A DNA stretch of 64,000 nt from CAWJFP01 sp963842155 (GTDB lineage Bacteria > Pseudomonadota > Alphaproteobacteria > JACZXZ01). The notes under the pieces are model-generated. The model saw only the letters and a program-made list of their open reading frames with translations, was not told the DNA's origin and searched no databases. Shown piece after piece: positions 1 through 9,077 of the stretch (positions are counted from its first letter, which is position 1; the number at the start of each line of letters is the position of its first letter). A program made the position numbers and the translations under genes. The stretch spans positions 1 to 64,000 of the forward strand of contig CAWJFP010000038.1 of NCBI GenBank assembly GCA_963842155.1. Direction: 5' to 3'.

Positions 1-1478
1 GCATCAGCACCGGCACTAGCGTGACCGACAGGATCGCTCCGCCGGCCATCGCGAACGTCTTGGTATAGGCGAGCGGCTTGAACAGGCGACCCTCCTGGTC
101 CTCCAGCGCGAAGACCGGCAGGAACGAGACTACGATCACCAAAAGGCTGAAGAACAGCGAGGGGCCGACCTCTTTGGCCGCAGCGATCAATGCGGGACCG
201 CGGGGCTCGCCAGGTTTGAGCCGTTCGACATGCTTGTGAGCATTCTCGATCATCACGATGGCCGCGTCCACCATGGCGCCGAGCGCAATTGCGATGCCGC
301 CGAGACTCATGATGTTCGAGCCAATGCCAAGCGCGTGCATTCCCACGAAGGCCAGGACGATGCCGATTGGCAGCGTCAGGATCGCCACCAGCGCGCTGCG
401 GAAATGCAGAAGGAAGAGCACGCAGACCGCGCGATGATCAGGCTCTCCTCGACCAGCGTGTGCTTCAGCGTGTCGATCGCGCGGTCGATGAGCTGCCGAG
501 CGGTCATAGACGGGCTCATGGACACGCCGTTGGGCAGGCCCGGCTTCAGCTCCGCGAGCTTGTTCTTGACGTTGTCGATCGTCGTCAGCGCGTCTGCGCC
601 GTCGCGCTTGAGGGCAATGCCGCCGACCACCTCGCCGGCGCCGTTCAGTTCGGCAATGCCGCGCCGCTCGTCCGGACCGAGTTCGACGCGCGCCACATCC
701 CGCAGGAGAACGGGTATGCCGGAACCACCCGTATCGGCCTTCAGCACGACGTTGCCGAGATCCCGCAGTCGCGCAGGTAACCACGGCCGCGCACCATGTA
801 TTCGGTCTCGCTCATCTCGATGGTGCGGCCGCCGACATCGCGGTTGCTGTCGCGGATTGCCTCGAGACGTGATCGAGCGGGATGCCGTAAGCCTGGAGCT
901 TTCTCGGATCGACGACGACCTGATACTGGTGCACGAACCCGCCGACGCTCGCGACCTCGGCGACGCCTTTGGCGGTTACCAAATTGATAGCGGACGATCC
1001 AGTCCTGGATGCTGCGTAGTTCGGCAAGGGTCCGCTGAGCGCCGAGCAGGACATATTGGTAGACCCAGCCGACGCCGGTCGCGTCCGGCCCCAGCGCCGG
1101 GGTGACACCCTCGGGCAGGCGCTTGGCGGCGAAGTTGAGATACTCCAGCACGCGCGAGCGGGCCCAATAGAGGTCGGTCCCGTCATCGAACACGACATAG
1201 ACAAACGAAAGGCCGAAATCGGAAAAGCCTCGCACGACCTTGGCATGCGGCACCGCCAGAAGCGCCGTGGTCAACGGGTAAGTGACCTGGTCCTCGACGA
1301 CCTGCGGCGCCTGACCGGGGTACTCGGTGTAGACGATGACCTGGGTATCCGAGAGGTCCGGCAGCGCATCGAGCGGGGTGTTGGCGACCGACCATACTCC
1401 GACGCCGACCAGGATCAGGGTGGCGAGCAGCACCAGCATCTTGTTGCGAGCGCAAAGCTCAATGAGGCGACCGATCAT
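1..1478 (-). pseudogene. cusA: CusA/CzcA-type heavy-metal RND efflux permease, N-terminal part, multiply frameshifted
   Basis: This is the inner-membrane proton-driven pump of a tripartite Cu(I)/Ag(I) exporter. The start ATG at 1476-1478 overlaps the cusB stop (ATGA). Reading begins MIGRLIELCARNKMLV, with the first TM helix and the PLDALPDLSDTQV motif, then jumps frame near 985, 870, 765 and 400. A further compensating pair lies near 505-520, where a PVYDRS-type motif is read out of frame for a few codons. After the last shift the reading GIVLAFVGMHALGIGSN, a typical RND helix, runs off the left edge. Only about the first 470 residues are in the window. Six or so indels in 1.1 kb leave no intact ORF, so the gene is either decayed or poorly sequenced. 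Confidence 0.85.
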
Positions 1479-2912
1479 GGGGCGGCTCCGGGTTTGGGTG
1501 TCTTTGGTTCAGAATCGTCGCCGGTGGAGAAGCTCTGCAGAGCAGCCCGCAAGTTGCTCTCTGCGTCGATCAGGAAGTTGGCCCCGACCACCACGCGCTC
1601 GCCGACCTTGACGCCGTCGAGCACCTGCACCCTGTCATCACCTCGTGCGCCTAACTTCACGACACGGGGCTCGAAGCGGCCTTCGCCTCGGTCGACCAGC
1701 ACGACCTGCCTTTGTCCGGTGTCGAGGACGGCGGAATCGGGCACTGTCGGCATCGGCGCGCCGTCGGCCGGGGAGTCGATCTGGACGCTGGCGTACATCG
1801 AAGCGCGTAGGAGGTGATCGGCATTCGGCATGATGACGCGCACCCGCCCGGTCCGCGTCTCCGGCGTCAGGGACGGATATATGAAATCGACCGTTCCTTC
1901 GAACGTGCGGCCTGGGAAGGACACAAAATTCGCGCGCGCCTTCTCTCCAGGCTTGATGGAGCCGAGATCTTGCTCCTGCACCTCGACGATCAGCCACAGC
2001 GGCGAGAGACTGGCGGTTTTATAGAGGGGCTGTCCGGGTTCGACGCGCATGCCCTCCTGCGCCGGCTTGTCGATGACGATCCCGTCCTCCGTGGCGCTGA
2101 TCGCGATTCGGCGGGAGGAGACGCCCGTACGTCGCAGCCGCGCGATCTCATCCTCCGGGACATCGAATGCGCGCAGGCGCCGGATGGCGGCGGCGGCTAA
2201 GGCGCCGGGATCGCCGTGACCCATCGCGCGTCCCATTTGGGCGGCGGCGAGATACTCCTGTTCGGACGCGACCAACTCCGGGGAGTAAATCTCGACCATC
2301 GCCTGGCCTCGCCTGACCGGGTCGCCGGTCGCGGCGATATCGAGATGTTCCAGCCAGCCGGCGATCTTCGTCGTGATCGCCGCGAGATGACGTTCATCGA
2401 ATTGCAATTGGCCGGTTGCGCGGACCGCTCTGGCCAACGTGGGACTGAGCTCGACAGGTTCCGTGCGCACACCGAGGGTTTGAATGCGGCCCGGCGTGAT
2501 GCGGACCGTGCCGGGCGGGTCGCCAGCGGCGCCTTCGTCGGCGTAGACGGGGATGTATTCCATCCCCATCGAATTCTTTCTTCGGCGCCGGCGAGGTGTC
2601 GGGCAGGCCCATCGGGTTGCGGTAGTAGAGGATGCGACGGCTCGCGCCGGACGGCTTGGCGGCCAGCGTCGGGGAGGCGGCGCGGCCTGACGCGGCCTTG
2701 TCCTCGAAGACCGGCAGATAATCGCGTCTGTCCTCGGTCTTCTTCGGCATGGCGGCGTAGAGCGGCTTACCGTCCGGGTCCTGATAGTAGAGCGGCGTCT
2801 GTTTTGGCTCAGCGGCTGCGGAAATTACTGTCAGGATCGGCAGTTGCCAGCCGAGCCAGCCCGCTGTCCCCGCAAGGGCGATGATCAGCGCCCGAACGCT
2901 GGGGCGGATCAC
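1475..2912 (-). CDS. cusB: CusB-type RND periplasmic adaptor, one +1 frameshift
   Basis: Membrane-fusion (adaptor) subunit linking the CusA-type pump to the TolC-type channel. ATG 2912 overlaps the stop of the channel gene (ATGA), so the two are translationally coupled. After a signal/anchor helix come two copies of the heavy-metal-binding YHS-like motif (YYQDPDGKPLY, YYRNPMGLPDTSPAPKK), then the barrel-sandwich/hairpin/beta-barrel adaptor (TPGRIQTLGVRTEPVE onward) to the C-terminus. One extra A near 2572 (AAAGAATTCG where AAAGATTCG is expected) throws the frame between KK and MGMEYIPVY. The span is 3n+1 nt, so deleting one base gives about 478 aa, within the usual CusB range. I suspect a consensus error. 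Confidence 0.85.
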
Positions 2913-4201
2913 AGATCACCTCCAATCAGCCGTTCGATCGCGGCAAGCTCGACCTGTTCCTCAAGTTGGGTCTGCAGAAGCGTGAGTTCCGCCTCGTGAA
3001 TTTGATGCTCGGCGGCGATGGCGGCCTCGAGTTCTCCCTTGCCCTGGCTGTAATTCGCGAGAACCGACTGGAAAGTCGCGCGCGCTTGGGGCAGCGCCTC
3101 CCGGCGGATCAGCGCCTCGGCGCTCCGCGTCGCGCGCAGTTTTGCTACGGCCTCCCCCAGGGCGCCCTCGATCTCCAGCAGCGTCGCGTCGTACATTTGC
3201 TGCGAGGCCCCGAGCTTTGCCGCGGCTTCCTGCTGTCCGGACGCCTCGCGCCCCCACGGCAGCGGAATGTTGAGTCCGACCGTGGCGGCGACCCCGACAG
3301 GGCGATTGTTGGTTTGAATGAGAGGCCCTGCGCCGAGCGTCAGATCCGGATACCACGCTTTGTCCGCGAGCGTGCTGCGCGTGCGAGCCGCGGCAATATC
3401 GGCGGCGCCGGCTGACAGTGTCGGGTTGGCCATGCGCGCGCGACCGAGCAGCGCGTCAAGCCGCGGTTCCGGAGACGGCATCGGCCCCAAAAGTCGGGGC
3501 TCCGCGAGCGGTGCGTCGGCGGGTCGCGCCACCAGCGCGTTGAGACGGGCGCGGGCTGCGCTAACTTCACCCTCCAGCCGAACGGCCTCGATTTTGGCAG
3601 TTGTTGCTTCCCCGAGCACCCGGATCACGCTGGCCTGGTCTCCGCCGCCCTGGCCGTAGCGGGCGCTGGCAGCGGCGTTCATTTGCTCAGCAAGAGCAGC
3701 AACCTCTCGGTTCACGGCGATGTCGCGAGTCGCCAGATAATATTGCGCGTACGCGACCTTGATGCGCTCGTCGAGCGCGTCCTGCGCAGCCCGTTCGCGT
3801 CCGCGTGCGGCGTCGACGTCCGCGAACGCCGCCTGCCGGCGCAAGTCGAGTTTGCCCCAAAGCGGGAAGGACTGGGTCAGCAACACCGTGTGAGCGCTGA
3901 ATACGCCCGGATCCTTGTAGTATTGGTAGCTATCGGTGATGGTCGGATCGTCCAGCGCGTCGGCGCCTTCGGCCTTCGCCGAGGCGCCGACGGTTTCGAG
4001 AGAAGCCGCCCTCAATTGCGGGCTGAGCCTGTGAGCCGCCGTCAGCAGGCCCTTGACGTCCGCACCCAACGGGGCTGATTTGGCTTGGGCGCACGCGGCC
4101 TCCGCCGACCCGGCGGACAGGGCTCCGGCGAGAAGCCACCTGATCGCCGGGGCTGCTCGTGATTTTGCAGCGGCGGCGCTGCGGTTTCGCGGGGCGCCCA
4201 T
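2909..4201 (-). CDS. TolC-family outer-membrane efflux channel (CusC/CzcC-like)
   Basis: 430 aa, intact. The N-terminus is cationic followed by a hydrophobic signal region (AIRWLLAGALSAGSAEAACAQ). The mature part has the duplicated long-helix and beta-strand pattern of outer-membrane efflux proteins, with typical phrases such as TQSFPLWGKLDLRRQ in the first repeat and GLNIPLPWGRE in the second. It would form the periplasm-spanning exit duct of the copper/silver pump. It is the first gene of a tight channel-adaptor-pump operon (ATGA overlaps), and the HiPIP-like gene lies about 180 nt upstream on the same strand. Cu versus Co/Zn/Cd specificity cannot be decided from this gene alone. Confidence 0.9.
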   Translation of the reverse strand: MGAPRNRSAAAAKSRAAPAIRWLLAGALSAGSAEAACAQAKSAPLGADVKGLLTAAHRLSPQLRAASLETVGASAKAEGADALDDPTITDSYQYYKDPGVFSAHTVLLTQSFPLWGKLDLRRQAAFADVDAARGRERAAQDALDERIKVAYAQYYLATRDIAVNREVAALAEQMNAAASARYGQGGGDQASVIRVLGEATTAKIEAVRLEGEVSAARARLNALVARPADAPLAEPRLLGPMPSPEPRLDALLGRARMANPTLSAGAADIAAARTRSTLADKAWYPDLTLGAGPLIQTNNRPVGVAATVGLNIPLPWGREASGQQEAAAKLGASQQMYDATLLEIEGALGEAVAKLRATRSAEALIRREALPQARATFQSVLANYSQGKGELEAAIAAEHQIHEAELTLLQTQLEEQVELAAIERLIGGDL

Positions 4202-4381
4202 CTCACTTCATCCAATCTGCGGTGACCGTGCTACTCGCGGCTCCGGCCGCGCCACGCGCGGGCCGCGATCCGGCGCATCGGGAACGATGCCAAGACTCAA
4301 TGCCGGCGCGACGGCGCTCGTTATGCGCATAGAAGACCATCCTCTATCCCTTCCTTTCGAGAGTGCCGAGCCTCGCGCCGA

Positions 4382-4744
4382 CTACCCTCGCGGAGCAAAC
4401 AGGTCGCAATACCCCATCGGACTGATACGGCCAGCCACGACCTCGCATGTTCCCGTTCCCATCATTCCGTGGCCCATCATGCCACCCGCCATCATCGTTC
4501 CAGATCCCTCCATCATCCCGGGCCCCAGATCGCCGCGATTGCCGCCGGCCGAAATGAAGAATTTGCACATGCCGCACATTTGCATCATCCCTTTGGGATG
4601 ATCCCGATAGTGGACGGCCGATTTGCCGGCCTTAGCGTCCGCGAGACTTGTGGACGATAGCGCCGGGGGAACCCCGGCGGCAGCGGTGAAGATGGCCGCG
4701 TTCCTGAGCCATGTTCGCCGTGAAATTTTGCCGTTGGTCGACAT
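4382..4744 (-). CDS. Tat-exported HiPIP-like iron-sulfur protein with Met-rich insert
   Basis: 120 aa from ATG 4744, chosen because GGGAGG stands 5 nt upstream; an in-frame ATG ten codons earlier has no such site. The N-terminus is a Tat signal (SRRTWLRNAAIFTAAAG). The mature protein has the four-cysteine layout of high-potential iron-sulfur proteins: CGMC, a later single Cys (GTC) and GYC near the C-terminus. Between Cys2 and Cys3 lies a striking run rich in MM, GMM and MxxGH elements, resembling methionine-type Cu(I)/Ag(I) sites. Role (electron carrier, or periplasmic copper sink) is inference, but the position directly upstream of the Cus-type operon supports a link to copper. Confidence 0.7.
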   Translation of the reverse strand: MSTNGKISRRTWLRNAAIFTAAAGVPPALSSTSLADAKAGKSAVHYRDHPKGMMQMCGMCKFFISAGGNRGDLGPGMMEGSGTMMAGGMMGHGMMGTGTCEVVAGRISPMGYCDLFAPRG

Positions 4745-4900
4745 GAGTACCTCCCATCGGGCGGTCATGAACAAAATGGTCTATCCGGATCTCGGCAATG
4801 GAGTACCTGAGCGGGGTCGTATTTCCAGTTTCGGACGTGCTTGATCCTGACGGGCAAGGCGTTGCTCGGCTCCTGAATGATTGGATCGAAAGCGTGTGCC

Positions 4901-4923
4901 GTGGGGCGAACAAACCGCCCCAC
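4901..4923 (-). terminator. Hairpin between the FixH-like remnant and the HiPIP gene
   Basis: Perfect 8-bp inverted repeat GTGGGGCG / CGCCCCAC with a 7-nt loop, just 3' of the FixH-like gene on the minus strand. There is no U-tract, so termination is a guess. Confidence 0.4.
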
Positions 4924-4973
4924 CCCCGCCGCACCGATCCGACGGTGGGCGCCAACACGCCATGGCGCGCGGT

Positions 4974-5243
4974 TCATTCCTGCGCCTTTATGACCAGCTT
5001 GCTTTCGACGGTCCCGGTCTCACCCTGGACTTTGGCCCCCAGGGACAAACGCCAGTTGCCGTCCATCGTCACCGCAGCTTTGAAATCGATAGACGCCGGG
5101 CTCCACGCTGGGCATCGACTCTCATTGTCGTCTTCATCTCCCCCATTCCGTCTGGAGCCATGTCGAGGCGAGTCGCGAAGATAACTGCGTCCGGGACGAG
5201 CTTGCCCGTTTTCTTGTTGACCAGACGGACCGCGGCGCCAGGT
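4974..5243 (-). pseudogene. FixH/YtkA-like copper-resistance protein, 5'-truncated and frameshifted
   Basis: Three overlapping frames together give a YtkA/FixH-type sequence: EPGAAVRLVNKKTGK, LVPDAVIFATRLDMAPDGM, then EPGVYRF, and the end AKVQGETGTVESKLVIKAQE. Two single extra bases (about 5090-5110) separate the frames. Homologs commonly sit beside cus/cop operons, which fits the neighbourhood. The 5' part is absent: homology stops at about 5243, where cytochrome P450 sequence on the opposite strand begins. With no start and a missing N-terminus it cannot be functional as assembled. Confidence 0.65.
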
Positions 5244-5271
5244 TCTGAAGCCGCTCGGCCAGGGGCTCCTG

Positions 5272-6357
5272 GTGAGCGAGGGCGCGCTGTGGCGCCGCCA
5301 GCGCCGCATCATGGCCCCGGCCTTCCATCCCCGCCGCGTCGAGAGCTTCGCGCCCGTCATGACAGGGACGGCCGAGGAGCTGCTCGCCGAATGGCGGAAG
5401 CTGCCGCCGGGAAGCGTGGTGAACATCGCCAACGAGATGGCGGGCCTCACCCTCGACATCATCGTGCGCACCATGTTCTCGAGCGAGATCCGCTCCGAGA
5501 CGGCGGAGGTGCGCGCCGCCATGACGGACTATCAGCTCACCGGCGGCCGCCCCTCGATCCCCGACCTGCTCGGCCTGCCCTCCTGGCTGCCGCGCCTGAG
5601 CGGGCGCAAGGTGCGCGAGACCTCGACGGCCATCGACCAGACCATCTACCGGCTGATCGCCGAGCGCCGCGCCGGCGGCGAGCCCAAGGACGATCTGCTC
5701 GGCCTCCTCCTCGCCGCGCGCGACGAGGAGACGGGCGAGGGCATGAGCGACACGCAGCTCCGCGACGAGCTCGCCACCATCATCACCGCCGGCCACGAGA
5801 CGACCGCGAACGCCCTGACCTGGACCTGGTATCTCTTGGCGCTGCATCCCTGGGCCGAAGAGACGCTGCATGCCGAGCTCGCCTCGGTCCTCGGCGGCCG
5901 CGCGCCGACGACCGCCGACATCCCGCGCCTCGTCTATACGCGGATGGTGCTCGAGGAGGCCATGCGGCTCTACCCGCCCGCCCACACCATGTCGCGCGAG
6001 GCGCTCGCCGACGACGTGATCCTCGGCATCGCCATACCCCGGGGCAGCGTGGTCATCATCTCGCCCTGGATCATCCACCGCCACGCGCTGCTGTGGGAGC
6101 GGCCCGACGCCTTCGACCCCGAGCGCTTCGCGCCCGGCAAGGCAGAGACGCGACCGCGCTACGCCTATATCCCCTTCGGCGGGGGCCCGCGCATCTGCAT
6201 CGGGGCGCATTTCGCGCTCACCGAGGCGATCCTCATCCTGGCGGCGCTGGCGCAGCATGTGCGGCCGCGTCTCCTGCACGGCCACAAGGTCGAGCCGCTC
6301 GGGCTCATCACCTTGAGCCCCAAGGGCGGCTTGCCCATGCGGCTCGAGCGGCGGTGA
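5272..6357 (+). CDS. Cytochrome P450, N-terminally truncated
   Basis: 361 aa from GTG 5272; P450 similarity begins about ten codons earlier (LKPLGQGLLVSEG). Diagnostic motifs are all present: I-helix AGHETT oxygen-activation motif, K-helix ExxR (EEAMRLYP), and the haem-binding loop FGGGPRICIG with the axial Cys. The start corresponds to the middle of the usual N-terminal third (SEGALWRRQRR is normally near residue 90), so the membrane/substrate-recognition part is missing. The cut coincides with the end of the copper locus at about 5243. Probably non-functional as assembled, or a contig-join artefact. It is monocistronic here, with no ferredoxin partner nearby. Confidence 0.9.
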   Translation: MSEGALWRRQRRIMAPAFHPRRVESFAPVMTGTAEELLAEWRKLPPGSVVNIANEMAGLTLDIIVRTMFSSEIRSETAEVRAAMTDYQLTGGRPSIPDLLGLPSWLPRLSGRKVRETSTAIDQTIYRLIAERRAGGEPKDDLLGLLLAARDEETGEGMSDTQLRDELATIITAGHETTANALTWTWYLLALHPWAEETLHAELASVLGGRAPTTADIPRLVYTRMVLEEAMRLYPPAHTMSREALADDVILGIAIPRGSVVIISPWIIHRHALLWERPDAFDPERFAPGKAETRPRYAYIPFGGGPRICIGAHFALTEAILILAALAQHVRPRLLHGHKVEPLGLITLSPKGGLPMRLERR

Positions 6358-6396
6358 TGGGAGCTTGAAGCCGGCACGGAGAAATTCATTTGAACG

Positions 6397-6512
6397 TCCT
6401 CATGGTTCGAGACGCGCGGACGAGCCGCGCTCCTCACCCATGAGGATGTCATGTTTCAGCAAATTGCCCTCACCCCGAGGAGGCGGCGAAGCCGCCGTCT
6501 CGAAGCGCGGTG
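6397..6512 (+). repeat. Intergenic palindromic repeat
   Basis: TCCTCATGG (6397-6405) pairs perfectly with CCATGAGGA (6438-6446), with an inner stem GCGCGG/CCGCGC. It is followed by a second unit (about 6468-6512) with GGCGGC-GAA-GCCGCC and the phrase GTCTCGAAGCGC. This resembles the palindromic units widespread in Hyphomicrobiales intergenic DNA. Confidence 0.6.
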
Positions 6513-6540
6513 GCTACCTCGTCGTTCGTTCCGCGGCCAG

Positions 6541-6927
6541 CTACCGATGGCAGACGGCCTCGATCTTGCTGCCGTCCGGATCGAGCATGAAGGCGCCGTA
6601 ATAGGAGGGGTGATATTCCGGGCGCAACCCGGGTGCGCCATTGTCGACCCCGCCCGCCGCGAGGGCCGCGCGGTGGAACGCGTCGACCGCCTCGCGGCTC
6701 TCGGCGCCGAGCGCCACGTGAAGCCCGAGGCCCGGGCGCGCCGCCCCTTCCGCCCGCCGGGCCAGAAGCCAGAAAACGGGATGCGTCCGGCCATAGCCTA
6801 TGGCGCCGGGGGACGATTTGATCCGCTTGAAGCCGAGCGGCGCCAAGGCCGCATCGTAGAAGGCGGCCGAGCGCGCCAGATCCGCCACGGGAAGGGAGAC
6901 ATGGTCGAGCGGCGCATAGGGGCGCAT
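6541..6927 (-). CDS. VOC (glyoxalase/bleomycin-resistance) family protein
   Basis: 128 aa, one vicinal-oxygen-chelate domain with two beta-alpha-beta-beta-beta modules. It opens with LDHVSLPVADLARSAAFYDAALAPLGF, and the second half has HPSYYGAFMLDPDGSKIEAV, where the C-terminal metal-ligand Glu would lie. The candidate metal ligands are the His of LDHV, the His of LGLHVAL and the Glu of KIEAV. Substrate is unknown; members include glyoxalase-like lyases, dioxygenases and drug-binding proteins. It stands alone, on the strand opposite its neighbours. Confidence 0.85.
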   Translation of the reverse strand: MRPYAPLDHVSLPVADLARSAAFYDAALAPLGFKRIKSSPGAIGYGRTHPVFWLLARRAEGAARPGLGLHVALGAESREAVDAFHRAALAAGGVDNGAPGLRPEYHPSYYGAFMLDPDGSKIEAVCHR

Positions 6928-7079
6928 GGCGGTCCTCCGTCGCTAAAAAACCTTGCGGATCATAGCGTCAAATGCTTGTAGCGCGCTTCCCCCGATGGCA
7001 TGCTTGAGGCTGCAGGACGGCCTATGAGAGCCGTCCCTTGACAAAGGCCGGCCCGGCGCCGGCCAGGGGAGGACGTCGG

Positions 7080-8414
7080 ATGTCGGGCATTGCGTTGACG
7101 GATAGGGAATCCAGCAGGCAACTGCGACGGGCGGTGATCGCCGCCACCGTCGGCACTACGATCGAATGGTATGACTTCTTCCTCTACGGCACGGCGGCCG
7201 GCCTGGTCTTCGGCAAGCTCTATTTCCCGAATTCCGACCCGCTGGCCGCGACGCTGAGCGCGTTCGGGATCTACGCGATCGGTTTCGTCGCCCGGCCTGT
7301 GGGCGCCGCGATATTCGGTCATTATGGCGACCGCATCGGTCGCAAGGCGACGCTCATCGCCACGTTGCTGCTGATGGGTGTCGGCACCTTTCTCGTCGCT
7401 TTCGTACCGACCTATGCCTCGATCGGCATCTGGGGCGCCATCATCCTGACCCTGCTGCGCATCCTTCAGGGCATCGGCGTCGGCGGCGAATGGGGCGGCT
7501 CGATCCTGATCTCGATGGAATGGTCGCGCACCCATGGCAGCCGGGGCCTCGTCGCCTCCTGGCCGCAATTCGGCGTGCCCTGCGGACTGTTCCTGTCGAA
7601 TCTGGCCGTGCTCGCTTTCAGCCAGCTGTCGGGAGACCAGTTCGTCACCTGGGGCTGGCGAATTCCGTTTCTCTTGAGCTTCTTCCTCGTCGGCATCGGC
7701 CTCTGGATCCGGCTCGGCATCCTCGAGACGCCGGTCTTCCAGCGGCTCGTCGAGCAGAAGAAGATCGAGCGCACGCCTATCATCGAGGTGTTCAAGAAGC
7801 ACCCGAAGCATATCCTCCTCTCGGCCCTCTTACGCATGGCGGAACAGGCGCCGTTCTACATCTTCACCGCCTTCATCTTCGCCTACGGCGTAGGCACGCT
7901 GAAGATGCCGCGGCAATTCATCCTCACCGCGGTGCTCGTCGCCTCGTGCCTGTCCTTCGTCTCGATCCCGCTTTTCGGCCACATCTCCGACCGCATCGGG
8001 CGCCGGAAGATGTATCTGATCGGCGCGGCGACGGTCGGAGTCTTCGGCTTCCTCTATTTCGGCATGGTCGACACGGCGGCGCCCTTGGCGGTGTTCGTCG
8101 CCATCGTGCTCTCGCTCATTCCGCACGACATGATGTATGGGCCGCAGGCGGCGCTGATCGCTGAGTCCTTCACCCCGCGGCTGCGCTACAGCGGCGCGTC
8201 GCTCGGCTATCAGCTCGCCTCGGTGATCGCCGGCGGACCGGCCCCGCTGATCGCGACCTGGCTGTTCGCGACCTACCACTCGGGCTACGCCATCGCGGTC
8301 TATATCGCGTTCTGCGCGGCGGTGAGCCTGGTTTCGGCCTCGTTCATGCCGGACTACACCAACCAGGACATCTCCGAGGAATATGACGAAGCCACGCGGC
8401 ATGCGGCGGAGTGA
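7080..8414 (+). CDS. MFS transporter, metabolite:H+ symporter (MHS) family
   Basis: 444 aa from ATG 7080, preferred over an in-frame GTG/ATG at 7038 because GGGGAGG lies 7-8 nt upstream. Twelve TM helices are visible. MHS hallmarks are the N-terminal GTTIEWYDFFLYG, the loop 2-3 motif GHYGDRIGRKATL, LLRILQGIGVGGEWGG in TM5, and a second DRIGRR motif in the central half. It is expected to import a carboxylate or betaine-type metabolite with protons across the inner membrane; substrate cannot be read from sequence. It stands alone on its strand, so no pathway context helps. Confidence 0.9.
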   Translation: MSGIALTDRESSRQLRRAVIAATVGTTIEWYDFFLYGTAAGLVFGKLYFPNSDPLAATLSAFGIYAIGFVARPVGAAIFGHYGDRIGRKATLIATLLLMGVGTFLVAFVPTYASIGIWGAIILTLLRILQGIGVGGEWGGSILISMEWSRTHGSRGLVASWPQFGVPCGLFLSNLAVLAFSQLSGDQFVTWGWRIPFLLSFFLVGIGLWIRLGILETPVFQRLVEQKKIERTPIIEVFKKHPKHILLSALLRMAEQAPFYIFTAFIFAYGVGTLKMPRQFILTAVLVASCLSFVSIPLFGHISDRIGRRKMYLIGAATVGVFGFLYFGMVDTAAPLAVFVAIVLSLIPHDMMYGPQAALIAESFTPRLRYSGASLGYQLASVIAGGPAPLIATWLFATYHSGYAIAVYIAFCAAVSLVSASFMPDYTNQDISEEYDEATRHAAE

Positions 8415-8484
8415 GGCCCGCGCGCGAGAGGCTGGCGTCGACGATCGGGCTTTCAGCCCGACCATGCTTAGCTCTGCCAACAAT

Positions 8485-8574
8485 CGTCACCACCGGGCTT
8501 GTCCCGGTGGTCCACGTCTTTCTTGACCGCGAAAAGCAAAACATGGATGGCCGGCACAAGGCCGGCCATGACGG
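8485..8574 (+). repeat. Dispersed palindromic intergenic repeat, copy 1
   Basis: Contains CACCGGGCTTGTCCCGGTGG (small hairpin), then TCCACGTCTTTCTT and, about 25 nt on, GGATGGCCGGCACAAGGCC. Related copies lie at about 30955-31081 and 32641-32734, sharing the CCACGTCTT / GACGTGGAT inverted core and GCCGGCACAAGGCCGG ends. Confidence 0.65.
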
Positions 8575-8622
8575 ATTAGCTTTTTGGTGCGACGAGCGAA
8601 AAAAGATGCGGGGTGACGACTC

Positions 8623-8922
8623 CTATTCATCCTCGTCGATCGGCCATTCCTCGCCCGTGGCCGTCAGGACAACACCAGGTCGGACAGGTCGGGAATCATC
8701 AACCATGCAAATTGTCAGCTTGCTCTGCCGCCACGGCGAGAACGGCGTCTTGTCGGTTCGGCTGGTACGTGTAACTGAATCGACTAAGGCCTGACTAATC
8801 AGCTGCGAAGCTTCGTCCTCAGTCGTGGCGAGGACACCCACCTCCATGACGCCTACGGAGGACATTCCCCAGTCTGAGTTGTTTTTCTCGCGGTCAACCG
8901 GTTGGAACCAGTAGGGGCTCAT
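8623..8922 (-). CDS. Small hypothetical protein
   Basis: 99 aa from ATG 8922 (MSPYWFQPVDREKNN). Chosen because AGGAG stands 8-9 nt upstream; the longer in-frame extension to 9024 crosses the nrdJ terminator and has no such site. No signal peptide or TM segment. It has a central GVMEVGVLATTEDEASQLI segment and an acidic C-terminus (EEWPIDEDE). GC is lower than in the flanking genes, suggesting an acquired gene. I recognise no family. Confidence 0.55.
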   Translation of the reverse strand: MSPYWFQPVDREKNNSDWGMSSVGVMEVGVLATTEDEASQLISQALVDSVTRTSRTDKTPFSPWRQSKLTICMVDDSRPVRPGVVLTATGEEWPIDEDE

Positions 8923-8997
8923 TGTTGAGCTCCTCGTGATGAATTTCCGATCTCGATATTTTCCGTCGTTCGCAGGAAGCGCCTGCGCTGTGCTCCG

Positions 8998-9028
8998 AAA
9001 AAAGGGGATGTGCCGCTGCCACATCCCC
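8998..9028 (-). terminator. Rho-independent terminator of nrdJ
   Basis: On the minus strand, GGGGATGTG - 7-nt loop - CACATCCCC followed directly by TTTTTT. It lies 50 nt past the nrdJ stop. Stem perfect over 9 bp. Confidence 0.9.
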
Positions 9029-9077
9029 CTAGGTCAGGGAGGAGCTGCCCTGTGTCGCGGGACGGGCGGCCGCAGCC

